Part shown: positions 1 through 8,697 of the stretch, piece by piece
Numbering within the stretch: position 1 is the first letter of the stretch
Layout: each line of letters starts with the position of its first letter
Source: Streptomyces sp. CA-210063
GTDB taxonomy: Bacteria > Actinomycetota > Actinomycetes > Streptomycetales > Streptomycetaceae
Direction: 5' to 3'
NCBI RefSeq assembly: GCF_024612015.1
Contig: NZ_CP102512.1
Span: forward strand, 682,001-746,000
DNA: 64,000 bases
Notes under the pieces: generated by a model
Seen by the model: the letters and a program-made list of their open reading frames with translations, nothing else
The model's database searches: none
What the model was told of the DNA's origin: nothing
Program-made: the position numbers and the translations under genes

Positions 1-1
1 G

Positions 2-193
2 GCGCGGGCCTGCATCGGCCGCCAGTTCGCGCTCCACGAGGCCACCTTGGTGCTGGGGTTGCTGCTGCGCCGCTACGAGGTGCGGCCGGACCCCGCGTAC
101 CGGCTGCGGGTGGCCGAGCGGCTGACACTGATGCCGGCCGGGCTGCGGCTGAACGTGGAGCGATGCCCTCGCCGCCGTCACGCCGTCCAGTGA
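2..193 (+). CDS. Cytochrome P450, CYP102-like heme domain (C-terminal part only)
   Basis: This is the last 63 codons of a P450 that begins before the window. It opens in the heme-thiolate loop ([19 protein letters not shown]), with the cysteine as heme ligand. The following stretch (LLLRRYEV, then [12 protein letters not shown]) closely resembles the end of the fatty-acid hydroxylase heme domain of P450 BM3 (CYP102). BM3 continues into a fused FMN/FAD reductase, but here a TGA stop follows almost at once. The protein is therefore a stand-alone heme domain needing separate redox partners. Single-domain CYP102B enzymes are known in Streptomyces, so this is likely natural rather than a truncation. 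Its end overlaps the convergent pentapeptide-repeat gene by 16 bases. Confidence 0.85.
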   Translation, partial: ARACIGRQFALHEATLVLGLLLRRYEVRPDPAYRLRVAERLTLMPAGLRLNVERCPRRRHAVQ

Positions 194-1008
194 GCGGGGC
201 GGGTGACTGATGCCGGCAGACGGGTCCCGGCGCTGCCGCGTGCCGCGTTGACCTGGGGCTGGGTCAGGAAGAAGGCGCCGGTCAGGTCCGCGTCGGTGAG
301 GTCGGTGTCGCGGAGGTCGGCGCCTATCAGGTCAGCGCCGCGCAGATCGGCGCCGGTCAGGTCGGCGGCTATGAGGTAGGCGCCACGGAGGTTGGCCTTT
401 CTGAGGTCGGCACCCTTGAGGCGCGCGCCCATGAGGTCGGCGCCCCGGCGGTTCTGCTTGCGCCCGGCGCCCGCCCGCATGAGATCACTGACCCGCAGGA
501 GCAGCTCATTGACTCCCTGCCGGTGCGCGGAGACGTCCAACTTCCCCAGTTCCTCGGCCGTTTGCCCGGTCAGCCGCTCGGTCTCGTCGAGGGCCCGGCG
601 CAGGTCGGCGTGCACCGGCCGGGCGGCGGGGAGGGTCAGCGCTTCGGTCAGGTACCAGAGGAGTTCGTGGAGTTGGCGTACGACCGGGAACACGTCGAAC
701 ATCCGCCGGGCGTGCTCGCGGCCGCCCGTACGCCAGTTCTCGCCGCCGAAGGTGACCTGGGAGACCTTCTGTCCGGCGCCGAAGCAGTCGTAGACCGTGC
801 AGCCGTTGAAGCCCTTGTCCCTGAGCCGGGTGTGGATACCGCACCGGAAGTCGTCCCCGAGGTTCCCGCACGCCCGGCCCGCGGCCTTGTCGACGGCGAA
901 GTCCGCCGAGGCGGTGAAGGGCAGGGCCACACAGCACAGGCCGAAGCAGCTGGCGCAGTCCGCGCGCAGGTCACGCAGGTTGAGGGCGTCACCGGATCCT
1001 TGTTCCAT
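178..1008 (-). CDS. Pentapeptide-repeat protein with Cys-rich N-terminus
   Basis: 276 residues from the ATG at 1008, preceded by an AGGG-type ribosome site; an in-frame GTG lies three codons upstream. The N-terminus carries a CxxCxxxCC cluster (CASCFGLCC) and further cysteines in [16 protein letters not shown] and YDCFGAG, suggesting metal binding. A helical middle follows. From about residue 190 there are roughly ten A(D/N)LxG-type pentapeptide repeats ([14 protein letters not shown] and similar), which fold as a right-handed quadrilateral beta-helix. The tail ([12 protein letters not shown]) looks typical of actinobacterial members. The function is unknown. Some pentapeptide-repeat proteins mimic DNA and act on gyrase, but nothing here shows that. 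Confidence 0.85.
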   Translation of the reverse strand: MEQGSGDALNLRDLRADCASCFGLCCVALPFTASADFAVDKAAGRACGNLGDDFRCGIHTRLRDKGFNGCTVYDCFGAGQKVSQVTFGGENWRTGGREHARRMFDVFPVVRQLHELLWYLTEALTLPAARPVHADLRRALDETERLTGQTAEELGKLDVSAHRQGVNELLLRVSDLMRAGAGRKQNRRGADLMGARLKGADLRKANLRGAYLIAADLTGADLRGADLIGADLRDTDLTDADLTGAFFLTQPQVNAARGSAGTRLPASVTRPAHWTA

Positions 1009-1132
1009 ACGGTTCACCCTAACGAGAACTCACCGATGAGTTTTCGGGGGCGGAGGCGTCTCTAATACAACCGAAAACAAGCTTCGCTACGACTGAGGTG
1101 GACACCTCGGACGGATCCCCTGAGGAGACATC

Positions 1133-1330
1133 ATGTGCCCCCACCGGCCCGCCTGTCCCACCGCCGACAGCCCCGACCACCACGCCGCCGTGATCGTCTC
1201 CGCCCACCCGGAACAGGGCTGGAGCCTCCTCTGCAACGGCACCATCGTCTTCGACGACACCGGTGAGCTCCTGCCGGACGGCAGCGTCGTCGCCCCGCTG
1301 CGCACCCTGAGCCACGCCCTCGCCGCCTGA
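1133..1330 (+). CDS. DUF5999 family small protein
   Basis: 65 residues, ATG start with a GAGGAG ribosome site seven bases upstream. The sequence contains the pattern I associate with DUF5999: an MCxHxPxCP start, then HPEQGWSLLCNG and DTGELLPDG. These small proteins are common in Streptomyces and have no known function. Two N-terminal cysteines and histidines could bind metal, but that is inference. The gene stands alone: the divergent neighbour starts 124 bases away and the next gene downstream is convergent. Confidence 0.85.
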   Translation: MCPHRPACPTADSPDHHAAVIVSAHPEQGWSLLCNGTIVFDDTGELLPDGSVVAPLRTLSHALAA

Positions 1331-1359
1331 ACCCGACGACGGCTACGCCTCGACGTCCG

Positions 1360-2112
1360 TCACCGAGGGAACAGCTCGAACGCCACCGCCGGTCTGCCGC
1401 CGAACCGCTCCCCCGTGGTGCGCGCGTATCCGGTGAGGAACTCTCGTGCGTATGTCTCGGGGTCCTTCTTCGTCAACGCCTCCAGGTAGGTGCGGTGTTC
1501 GAGGAGGGAGGCGACCGCGCGGTCGAGGCCGGGTGTGGCGTCGACGGCGTGGGTGGGGGTCCAGGAACCGGCGACGGCGACCCAGCGGACGCCGCCCCAG
1601 GGCTCCAGGCCCTGTTCGACGAGTTCCGGGAAGATCCAGCGGTTGCCGGCGTCGCCGGCGGCGTCCAGGGTGGCGCGGCCCACGGCCACGTGGTCGGGGG
1701 TGTTCCAGGCGACCCCGCCCCAGGTGTCGCGGTGGTTGAGGGTGATGACCAGTTCGGGGCGGTGTCTGCGGATGGCGGCCGCGATGTCCCGGCGCAGGGC
1801 GGGGCCGTACTCGACGACGCCGTCCTTGTGGTCGAGGAACTCGACCTCGGACACGCCCACGACGGCCGCGCTCGCCCGCTGCTCCCTCTCGCGCAGCGGG
1901 CCGCACTCCGCGGGCTCCAGGGTGTCGATGCCGGCCTCGCCACGGGTCGCCAGGACGTAGGCGACCTCGCGGCCCGCGTCGGTCCAGGCGGCGATCGCCG
2001 CCGAGCAGCCGTATTCGAGGTCGTCCGGGTGGGCCACCACGGCGAGGGCGCGCCGCCAGTCGTCGGGCATGGGTTCGAGCGGGGCTGGCTGGTCCTTCTG
2101 CGGGTCGGTCAT
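1360..2112 (-). CDS. PIG-L/LmbE-family zinc deacetylase
   Basis: 250 residues. Near the N-terminus is the family's metal site, AHPDD (residues 27-31), where H28 and D31 should bind zinc. A second likely ligand is H141 in TPDHVAVG. The family removes N-acetyl groups from sugars or related amides; relatives include mycothiol-pathway MshB and Mca, and enzymes acting on glycopeptides. The substrate cannot be told from sequence. No signal peptide is visible, so it should be cytoplasmic. It lies 40 bases downstream of the alpha/beta hydrolase on the same strand and is probably cotranscribed with it. Confidence 0.85.
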   Translation of the reverse strand: MTDPQKDQPAPLEPMPDDWRRALAVVAHPDDLEYGCSAAIAAWTDAGREVAYVLATRGEAGIDTLEPAECGPLREREQRASAAVVGVSEVEFLDHKDGVVEYGPALRRDIAAAIRRHRPELVITLNHRDTWGGVAWNTPDHVAVGRATLDAAGDAGNRWIFPELVEQGLEPWGGVRWVAVAGSWTPTHAVDATPGLDRAVASLLEHRTYLEALTKKDPETYAREFLTGYARTTGERFGGRPAVAFELFPR

Positions 2113-2152
2113 ATCGGCACAGTAGCCCTGAGCACCGACAGCCTGACCGCGC

Positions 2153-3454
2153 TCACTCCTCGTCGCGTGTCAGCGCCAGCAGCCGGTCCAGCACGCGCGG
2201 TCCCCCGGCCCGTACGCCGTCGTGCTCGAACTCGTCCGTGACCCAGGTGCGCAGGCCGCGGATGGCGCCGGCCGTCCGGAGCGAGTGGGCCGTGTCGACG
2301 TACATGTCGTCGTGGTAGATCGCGGCCGCGACCGGCACCTCGTTGACGGCGAGCTGGTCCGGCTCGTACAGGGGCAGCCAGCCCCGCCCCTCGGCCAGAT
2401 CCTCCGCGGTCTCGCGCAGCGGGCGCAGGGCGGGGTCGTTGTCGAACATCCAGGGGTGCACGGACTCGCCCGTGAACAGCAGCGGGCCGTCGCCGGTCAG
2501 CGTCTTGGCGGCGTCGAACTGCGGGAACCGGCGGCGCACCCGCTCCGCGGCCCAGCCCGTGGGGCCCGGGTCCTGGCCGTAGATCGCCTCGTGGAGGAGC
2601 GCGTACAGCGGGTGGCCCGCGTACGACAGGAGCCCCTGGACCTCCTCCTGGAAGGAGTCGGAGAGGGAGGGGCCCTGCGGGGTGCGGACGAAGGCGTCCT
2701 CCAGCAGGAAGTGCAGCCGGTGGCTGCCGTCGCCGCGGCCGAGCATGATGCCCAGCGACTGGAACGCCTCGACGGTGAACCGGTAGCCGTTCGGCAGGAC
2801 GACGTCGTGCTGGAGAAGGTGCTCGGCGATCTGCCGGGCCCGCTCGACGTCCTGCGGGTAGCGGGCGTAGTGCGCGTCGACCTTGCGTTCGATGCGCGGG
2901 TAGGCGGCCCGGTAGACGTCGTCGGCGTTCGCGTCGAGGGAGGGCAGTCCGCCGGTGATGACGACCGTGCTCAGACCCTCGGGCGCGTGGGACAGATACG
3001 TGACCGCGCAGAAGCCGCCGAAACTCTGGCCGAGGACGGCCCAGGGGGCGCCGCCGGTGACCTCGGTGCGGATGGCCTCGCAGTCGCGGACGATGGAGTC
3101 GGCGCGGAAGTGGGCGAGGTAGTCGGCCTGTTCGACGGGGCCGCCGCGCAGCGGAAGGGTCTGGCGGTTGGCGGGGGTGGAGGCACCCGTGCCGCGCTGG
3201 TCCAGGAGCAGGACCCGGTACTCCCGCAGGGCCCGCTCCAGCCAGGCCTCACGGCCGATGAAACGGTTCGCCCCGAAGCCGGGGCCGCCCTGCAGATAGA
3301 CGAGCCAGGGCAGTTCGGCATCCGTCTTGTCGCTCGCGACGACCTCGCGGGCGTAGAGCTCGATCCGCTCCCCCGCCGGGTGTTCGTGGTCGAGGGGGAC
3401 GGTGAAGCGACGGTCGGTGAGGACGACACCGGGCTGCCGGTAGCTGACGGACAA
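2153..3454 (-). CDS. Alpha/beta hydrolase, proline-iminopeptidase type
   Basis: 433 residues from a TTG start at 3454, chosen because AAGGAG sits five bases upstream. The frame is open 16 codons further, but that stretch contains the ribosome site itself. The protein begins with a beta-rich lead ([23 protein letters not shown]), then an oxyanion-hole region ([13 protein letters not shown]) and the nucleophile elbow GQSFG with Ser144. The HGGPG-like element and the length fit the peptidase S33 group (prolyl aminopeptidases and relatives). No secretion signal is seen. It is followed at 40 bases by the PIG-L deacetylase and preceded by the LacI gene. Confidence 0.85.
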   Translation of the reverse strand: MSVSYRQPGVVLTDRRFTVPLDHEHPAGERIELYAREVVASDKTDAELPWLVYLQGGPGFGANRFIGREAWLERALREYRVLLLDQRGTGASTPANRQTLPLRGGPVEQADYLAHFRADSIVRDCEAIRTEVTGGAPWAVLGQSFGGFCAVTYLSHAPEGLSTVVITGGLPSLDANADDVYRAAYPRIERKVDAHYARYPQDVERARQIAEHLLQHDVVLPNGYRFTVEAFQSLGIMLGRGDGSHRLHFLLEDAFVRTPQGPSLSDSFQEEVQGLLSYAGHPLYALLHEAIYGQDPGPTGWAAERVRRRFPQFDAAKTLTGDGPLLFTGESVHPWMFDNDPALRPLRETAEDLAEGRGWLPLYEPDQLAVNEVPVAAAIYHDDMYVDTAHSLRTAGAIRGLRTWVTDEFEHDGVRAGGPRVLDRLLALTRDEE

Positions 3455-3566
3455 CAGGGCTCCTTGAACGGACGGATTCCAGGCCGTGGTCCACTCCAGC
3501 ACAGATTCTTCGCCCGGCCGAGCCCGTGGATCAAGAAATTCCCGCGAACCTCTACTGAATGACGGC

Positions 3567-4592
3567 TCAGCGCGCCGAGAGGCTGGAGCGCCGCACCACC
3601 AGTTCCGGCTGGAGCACGACCCGCCGGTGTTCGTGCGGGGTGGGCGCGGTCTCGGCCTCGGTCTCCTCCAGGAGGAGTTCGGCGGCGAGGGCGCCCATGG
3701 TGACGGCGGGCTGCCGTACGGAGGTGAGGGGGACGGCGGCCGCGGCGGCGAACTCGATGTCGTCGTAACCGACGATGGCGAGGTCGTCGGGGACGCTCAC
3801 GCCGGCCGCGTACATGGCCTGGAGGACTCCGAGGGCGAGCAGGTCGTTGGCGCAGAAGACGGCGGTCGGGCGGTCGGCGAGGCCGAGGAGGCGGGCGCCC
3901 GCGTCACGGCCGGCGGCCACGTCGAGGCGCTCGGTGGGCAGTTCGCGCAGCGCGTCGGCGCCGAGTCCCGCCTCGTGCAGGGCGTTGAGAGCGCCCGTAC
4001 GGCGGTCGCGGACCTGGTTGAGGCCCGCCGGTCCGCTGACGTAGGCGAGGGAGCGGTGGCCCGCGTCGACCAGATGCCGTACGGCGAGCGCGCCGCCCGC
4101 GACGTCGTCGACGGAGACCGAGCACTCGGTGGTGCCCTCGGCGACCCGGTCGACGAGGACGAAGGGGATGCCGTGGCGGCGGAACGCCTCGATGTTGCGT
4201 CCAGTGGCGTCGGCGGGGGTGAGGAGCACACCGCGCACGCGCTGTTCGGCGAAGAGCGACAGGTAGTCGGACTCCTCGCCCGCGCTCTGCGCGCTGTTGC
4301 AGACCATCACGCCGAGCCCGGCGTCGCGCGCGGCCCGTTCGGCACCGCGCGCGACGTCGACGAAGAAGGGGTTGCCCATGTCGAGCACGAGCAGCCCCAT
4401 GATGCGGCTGCGCCCCGCCCGCAGCTGGCGCGCCGATTCGCTTCGGACATAGCCGAGACGGTCTATCGCGGCCTGTACCCGGGCTCGCGTCCCGGAGGCC
4501 ACCGAGTCCGGCCGGTTGATGACGTTCGACACCGTGCCGACGGAGACTCCGGCGGCAGCGGCGACGTCCTTGATACCCACCGACTGGGCCAT
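3567..4592 (-). CDS. LacI-family transcriptional regulator (candidate rhamnose repressor)
   Basis: 341 residues from the ATG at 4592, preceded by GGAGG at ten bases; an upstream in-frame ATG at 4631 is less likely. The N-terminal helix-turn-helix (IKDVAAAAGVSVGTVSNVINRP, residues about 6-27) is followed by the hinge helix SARQLRAGRS and a periplasmic-binding-protein-like effector domain. It is the last gene of the leftward rhamnose arm, so it is the natural candidate to sense rhamnose or rhamnulose and repress the transport and catabolic promoters. A perfect palindrome at 4680-4693 just upstream suggests autoregulation. The two operators at the divergent promoter differ from that palindrome, so this assignment remains inference. 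Confidence 0.85.
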   Translation of the reverse strand: MAQSVGIKDVAAAAGVSVGTVSNVINRPDSVASGTRARVQAAIDRLGYVRSESARQLRAGRSRIMGLLVLDMGNPFFVDVARGAERAARDAGLGVMVCNSAQSAGEESDYLSLFAEQRVRGVLLTPADATGRNIEAFRRHGIPFVLVDRVAEGTTECSVSVDDVAGGALAVRHLVDAGHRSLAYVSGPAGLNQVRDRRTGALNALHEAGLGADALRELPTERLDVAAGRDAGARLLGLADRPTAVFCANDLLALGVLQAMYAAGVSVPDDLAIVGYDDIEFAAAAAVPLTSVRQPAVTMGALAAELLLEETEAETAPTPHEHRRVVLQPELVVRRSSLSAR

Positions 4593-4679
4593 GGGGTGGG
4601 AACCTCCAGGAAGGTGCGGAGCGGCGGGCATGCGTTCACATTACCTTCGGGCCACCGCAGAGAATGGCCTAGTCAGGCG

Positions 4680-4693
4680 CGGGAACGTTCCCG
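4680..4693. promoter_or_regulatory. Perfect palindrome upstream of the LacI gene, candidate operator
   Basis: The 14-base sequence CGGGAACGTTCCCG is a perfect inverted repeat with the central CG step typical of LacI-family operators. It lies 87 bases before the LacI start and 12 bases past the end of the BNR_4 gene. Autoregulation of the repressor is the simplest reading. There is no U-tract, so a terminator is less likely. Confidence 0.5.
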
Positions 4694-4704
4694 TTGTACG
4701 GGAA

Positions 4705-6129
4705 TCAGGCGGGCAGGGCGAAGTCGATGACGCGGAGCGCCGACGGTGTGGTGCCGCTCGACTTCACCTGGTACATCACGGACAGGACGTTGTCCTGGGC
4801 GATCCGGCTCTCGTCGAACACGACCTCGCCGAAGGCGTTGAGCCCGGAGCCGTCGAACAGGATCTTCCAGTCGGTGTGCCCGGAGGCCGCCGAGGCACCG
4901 GCGATCCGGCCGAACGGGAAGATCGCGTAGGCGTTGTTGTACTTGTCCATGACCAGCTTGGTGCGCTGGCTGGAGTTCAGCGGCACCGGTATCTCGGTCT
5001 TCGCCCAGGCTCCGGAGGAGCTCTTGCGGACGAGGAAGGCGCGGCCGTTGGCCGTGCGGTCGGCGACGTAGTTCGTGGTGCACTGGCCGAAGCGGCCGGG
5101 GACGTAGCTGATGATCGCGTGCGGTCGGCCGGCGGAGTCGGTCCACTGGCTCTCCTGGTTCATCAGGGAGTGGTCCGGGTTGAGCGCGTCCACGACGAGG
5201 CCCGTGTCGGTGACGGAGACCTTGTCGGAGCCGCCGGTGGTGCCGACGACGGCGCCCGCGTTGTTGCGCCAGGTGCGGCCCAGGTCGTCCGAGTAGACGT
5301 AGCCGGTGTCGTGGTTGGTGATGCCGCCGCCGTTGCACATCACGGCGCCGTTCTGCTCACGCCACGTGAACATGGCGTGCAGGCGCCCGTTGCGGTCGTA
5401 GTCGATGCCGTGCAGGTACATGTTGCGGGCCGTCGAGGAGCCGTGCTCACTGGTGTACGTGCCGGTGGAGCTGGTCCACTCGCCGAGGTTGGTCCAGGAG
5501 GTGCCGTTGTACTCGGCGAGGGCGTTGCGGCCGTTGCCGGAGATGCCGGCGCGGTAGCTCAGCTGGAGCTTGCCGTCGGGCATCGAGATGAACTGCGGGT
5601 AGGTGAACTGCGAGGTGAGGGCGAGTCCGTCGAGGGTGGACTGCGGGGCGCCGAAGCGGCTCGTGGTCCAGCTCAGCCCCGCCGGGTTGTCCATGAGCCC
5701 GGCGACCGACTTGACGTAGGTGAAGCCGTCGCTGTGGGAGTCCATGTTGAGGTGGAGACGGCCGTCGACCTCGGAGACGCCCATGGAGATGACGTTGTGG
5801 GAGTCGTTGTAGCGCAGGGTGTGGCCGACCTTGACGGTGGACCAGGTGCCGGAGCCGAGGACGCGGCGGCCGACGACGGCGTTGCGGTCGGCGGTGTACC
5901 AGACGGCGTACTGGTAGCCCTTGTAGGTCAGCAGGGCGTTCTTCTGGAACGAGTTGTTGTTGACGAGGCCGTCGTAGGACACGAAGAAGATGGCCTGGCT
6001 GTCCAGCAGCGTGTTGCCGGTCTGGGTGACCGAGGGGCCGGGGTCGGCGGCGCGGGCGGTGGTGGCGCCGAGGGCGGGGGCCACCACGGCACCGGCGAGG
6101 GCGGCGCCGAGCAGCGTACGTCTCTTCAT
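4705..6129 (-). CDS. Secreted BNR_4-type beta-propeller protein, likely polysaccharide lyase
   Basis: 474 residues. The N-terminus MKRRTLLGAALAGAVVAPAL...ARA is a twin-arginine-like signal ending near residue 27, so the protein is exported. The mature part has Asp-box/BNR-like turns (for example SDDLGRTWRNN) and the motif DSHNVISMGVSEVDGRLHL followed by DSHSD. That arrangement of histidines on a propeller resembles the BNR_4 fold used by ulvan lyases of families PL24/PL25, which cut next to rhamnose. I cannot confirm the family or substrate. Its position in the rhamnose operon, 64 bases after rhaM, supports a role in releasing rhamnose-containing oligosaccharides outside the cell. Confidence 0.75.
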   Translation of the reverse strand: MKRRTLLGAALAGAVVAPALGATTARAADPGPSVTQTGNTLLDSQAIFFVSYDGLVNNNSFQKNALLTYKGYQYAVWYTADRNAVVGRRVLGSGTWSTVKVGHTLRYNDSHNVISMGVSEVDGRLHLNMDSHSDGFTYVKSVAGLMDNPAGLSWTTSRFGAPQSTLDGLALTSQFTYPQFISMPDGKLQLSYRAGISGNGRNALAEYNGTSWTNLGEWTSSTGTYTSEHGSSTARNMYLHGIDYDRNGRLHAMFTWREQNGAVMCNGGGITNHDTGYVYSDDLGRTWRNNAGAVVGTTGGSDKVSVTDTGLVVDALNPDHSLMNQESQWTDSAGRPHAIISYVPGRFGQCTTNYVADRTANGRAFLVRKSSSGAWAKTEIPVPLNSSQRTKLVMDKYNNAYAIFPFGRIAGASAASGHTDWKILFDGSGLNAFGEVVFDESRIAQDNVLSVMYQVKSSGTTPSALRVIDFALPA

Positions 6130-6193
6130 CTCGGGGACTCCATTGTCGAGCGAGGTGCGGGGAAGGGGGGCGGGGAAGGGAGATACGGGGAGA

Positions 6194-6514
6194 TCAGTCC
6201 AGGTGGAACACTTCGGTGAGCGGCTTCATGGCCTCGTCGGGGCGGGCGCCGTCCAGCGACTCGAAGAACGGCGCCATCTCCGTCTGCCAGCGGGCGTTGA
6301 CGTCGGTGGCCTCCATGCCGGCCTGTGCGGCTTCGAAGTCCTCGGTCTCCAAGTAGCCGACCAGCAGGCCGTCCTCGCGCAGGAAGAGCGAGTAGTTGTG
6401 CCAGCCGGTGGCCGAGAGCGCTGCGAGCATCTCGGGCCACACGGCGGCGTGCCGCTCGCGGTACTCGTCGAGGCGATCCGCCCTGACCTTCAGCAGGAAG
6501 CACACGCGTTTCAT
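6194..6514 (-). CDS. rhaM: L-rhamnose mutarotase
   Basis: 106 residues from the ATG at 6514, which has GGAGG seven bases upstream; a GTG two codons earlier is less likely. The length and the pattern MKRVCFLLKVRADRLDEYRERH, then WPEML, GWHNYSLFL and YLETEDF, fit the RhaM/RhaU family (about 104 residues in E. coli). The enzyme interconverts the alpha and beta anomers of L-rhamnose in the cytoplasm so that imported sugar is supplied in the anomer used by the isomerase. The active-site His in GWHNYS and the early Arg/His residues are present. It sits between the binding-protein gene and the BNR_4 gene. Confidence 0.93.
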   Translation of the reverse strand: MKRVCFLLKVRADRLDEYRERHAAVWPEMLAALSATGWHNYSLFLREDGLLVGYLETEDFEAAQAGMEATDVNARWQTEMAPFFESLDGARPDEAMKPLTEVFHLD

Positions 6515-6531
6515 CAACACCCCTCCAGGGA

Positions 6532-7614
6532 TCAGAAGTTGAACTGGTCGATGTTGTCCTTGTTGAAGACGGTCGGCTTGCCGAGGCTGATCACGCCGTC
6601 CTTGCCGATGGTGTACTCGCCCATGTCGCCGGCGGTGAAGGTCTCACCCTCCTGGCCGGTGATCTGACCGGAGACCAGCGCCACCGAGGTACGGGCGGCC
6701 AGCTCGCCGAGCTTCGCCGGGTCCCACAGCTCGAACGCCTCGACGGTGCCGTTCTTGACGTACTTGCGCATGTCGTTCGGGGTGCCGAGGCCGGTCAGCT
6801 TGACCTTGCCCTTGTACTTGGAGCCCGACAGGTACTGCGCGGCCGCCTTGATGCCGACCGTGGTCGGGGAGATGATCCCCTTCAGGTTCGGGTACTCCTG
6901 GAGCAGGCCCTGGGTCTGCTGGAAGGACTTCTGGGCGTCGTCGTCACCGTAGGCGACCTTGACGAGCTTGATGTCCTTGTACTTCGGGTCCTTGAGCTCG
7001 TCCTTCATGAAGTCGATCCAGATGTTCTGGTTCGTCGCGGTCTGCGCGGCCGACAGGATCGCGATCTCGCCCTTGTAGCCGATCTGCTCGGCGAGCAGCT
7101 GGACCTCGGTGCGGCCCAGGTCCTCGGCGCTGGCCTGCGAGACGAAGGCGTTGCGGCACTCCGGCTTGGTGTCGGAGTCGTAGGTGACGACCTTGATGTC
7201 GTTGCTCATGGCCTGCTTGAGCGCGGTACACAGGGCGCCCGGGTCCTGCGCGGAGACGGCCATCGCGTCGACCTGCTGCTGGGTGAGCGTGTTGACGTAG
7301 GAGACCTGGCCGGAGGTGTCGGTGGCGCTGGACGGGCCGACCTCCTTGTAGGTGGAGCCCAGCTCCTTCAGGGCCGCCTCGCCGCCCTTGTCGGCGGAGG
7401 TGAAGTACGGGTTGTTGACCTGCTTCGGCAGGAAGCCGACGGTCAGGCCCTTCTTCAGCTCGGCGTTCGGGTCGGCCTTGCCGGTGGCGCTCGCCGAGGC
7501 GGTGTCGCTCTTGACGTCCTCCTTGGTGGTGCCGCCGCAGGCGGTGGCGGCGAGGGCGAAGGAGGTGACGGCGGCGAGGGCCGCACAGGAGCGGCGGAGT
7601 GTTGCCTTGCGCAT
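6532..7614 (-). CDS. rhaS: Rhamnose ABC transporter, substrate-binding lipoprotein
   Basis: 360 residues. The N-terminus MRKATLRRSCAALAAVTSFALAATACGG has a basic start, hydrophobic core and lipobox with Cys26, so the mature protein should be membrane-anchored by lipid. The remainder is a type I periplasmic-binding-protein fold of the ribose/rhamnose group (FLPKQVNNPYF, AVSAQDPGALCTAL, LTGLGTPNDM). Its gene lies directly after two permease genes and just before rhaM, which makes rhamnose the most likely ligand. The protein captures the sugar outside the membrane and delivers it to the permease pair. Confidence 0.9.
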   Translation of the reverse strand: MRKATLRRSCAALAAVTSFALAATACGGTTKEDVKSDTASASATGKADPNAELKKGLTVGFLPKQVNNPYFTSADKGGEAALKELGSTYKEVGPSSATDTSGQVSYVNTLTQQQVDAMAVSAQDPGALCTALKQAMSNDIKVVTYDSDTKPECRNAFVSQASAEDLGRTEVQLLAEQIGYKGEIAILSAAQTATNQNIWIDFMKDELKDPKYKDIKLVKVAYGDDDAQKSFQQTQGLLQEYPNLKGIISPTTVGIKAAAQYLSGSKYKGKVKLTGLGTPNDMRKYVKNGTVEAFELWDPAKLGELAARTSVALVSGQITGQEGETFTAGDMGEYTIGKDGVISLGKPTVFNKDNIDQFNF

Positions 7615-7683
7615 GAGGGTTCCTTTGTCACTGAGGGACGGGCGGGTGAGCGTGTACGAGGTCGGCGGTGGGGGCCCAGCCGT

Positions 7684-8697
7684 TCAGGAGGCTGGAGTGG
7701 GCGCCTTTGGCACCGGCGCTGAGGCTGCTCTACGGCCGGCCCTCGCGACGGAGATCTGACGTGCGACCCGGGGGCCGAGCACGGAGAGGACGAGCAGGAC
7801 GCCGGTGACGACGATCTGCGACTGGGCGGAGACGTCCTGGAGGCTCATCACGTTCTGCAGCGTGCCCAGCAGGAAGACTCCCGCGATCGCGCCGCCGAGC
7901 GTGCCCTTGCCGCCGTCGAAGTCGATGCCGCCGAGCAACACGGCGGCCACCACGGAGAGTTCGAGGCCGGTCGCGTTGTCGAAGCGGGCGCTGGCGTAGT
8001 GCAGGGCCCAGAAGACGCCGGTGAGGGAGGCCATCAGGCCGGTCACCGTGAACAGGACCAGCTTCTGCCGCCTGACCCGGATGCCGGCGAACCGCGCGGC
8101 CTCCTCGCTGGCGCCGATCGCGTAGAGGGAGCGCCCGAAGGGGGTGAGATGCAGGGCGACCACGGCGATGACGAGCAGGACCAGGAAGGGGATGAAGGCC
8201 TGCGGGACGAAGCTGTCACCGATGCGGCCGGCCGCGAAGTCCAGGTACTGCGTGGGGAAGTCGGTCACCGAGTCGGAGCCGAGCACGATCTGCGCGATGC
8301 CCCGGTAGGCGGCGAGGGTACCGATGGTGACGGCGAGGGAGGACAGACCGAGCCGGGTGACCAGCAGGCCGTTGATCAGTCCGCAGACCACGCCGAGGGC
8401 CAGGCAGATCGGGATGATCGTCTCGATGGTCATGCCCTGGTTCCACAGGGCCCCCATCACCGCGCCGGACAGTCCGGCCGTGGAGGCGACCGACAGGTCG
8501 ATCTCGCCGGCCACCACGAGCAGGGTCATCGGCAGGGCGATCAGCGCGATCGGCAGGGTGTTGCCGATGAGGAAGGACAGGTTGAGCGCGTTCCCGAAGC
8601 CGTCGACGCTACCGAAGGACAGCAGGAGTACGACGATGAGGAGGGCGCCGACGACCGTGTCCCAGCGGACGGCGCGCGACAGCGTGGAGTCAGCCAT
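7684..8697 (-). CDS. rhaQ: Rhamnose ABC transporter, permease subunit
   Basis: 337 residues, very hydrophobic, with several predicted membrane helices and the RbsC/AraH-type signature region (VVAGEIDLSVASTAGLSGAV near residue 65, and LGGIDFDGGKGTLGGAIAGV near residue 255). It forms the membrane channel with the neighbouring permease. Its start overlaps the end of the upstream permease by eight bases, which indicates translational coupling. The rhamnose assignment comes from the operon; the sequence alone shows only a pentose/deoxyhexose-type permease. Confidence 0.9.
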   Translation of the reverse strand: MADSTLSRAVRWDTVVGALLIVVLLLSFGSVDGFGNALNLSFLIGNTLPIALIALPMTLLVVAGEIDLSVASTAGLSGAVMGALWNQGMTIETIIPICLALGVVCGLINGLLVTRLGLSSLAVTIGTLAAYRGIAQIVLGSDSVTDFPTQYLDFAAGRIGDSFVPQAFIPFLVLLVIAVVALHLTPFGRSLYAIGASEEAARFAGIRVRRQKLVLFTVTGLMASLTGVFWALHYASARFDNATGLELSVVAAVLLGGIDFDGGKGTLGGAIAGVFLLGTLQNVMSLQDVSAQSQIVVTGVLLVLSVLGPRVARQISVARAGRRAASAPVPKAPTPAS

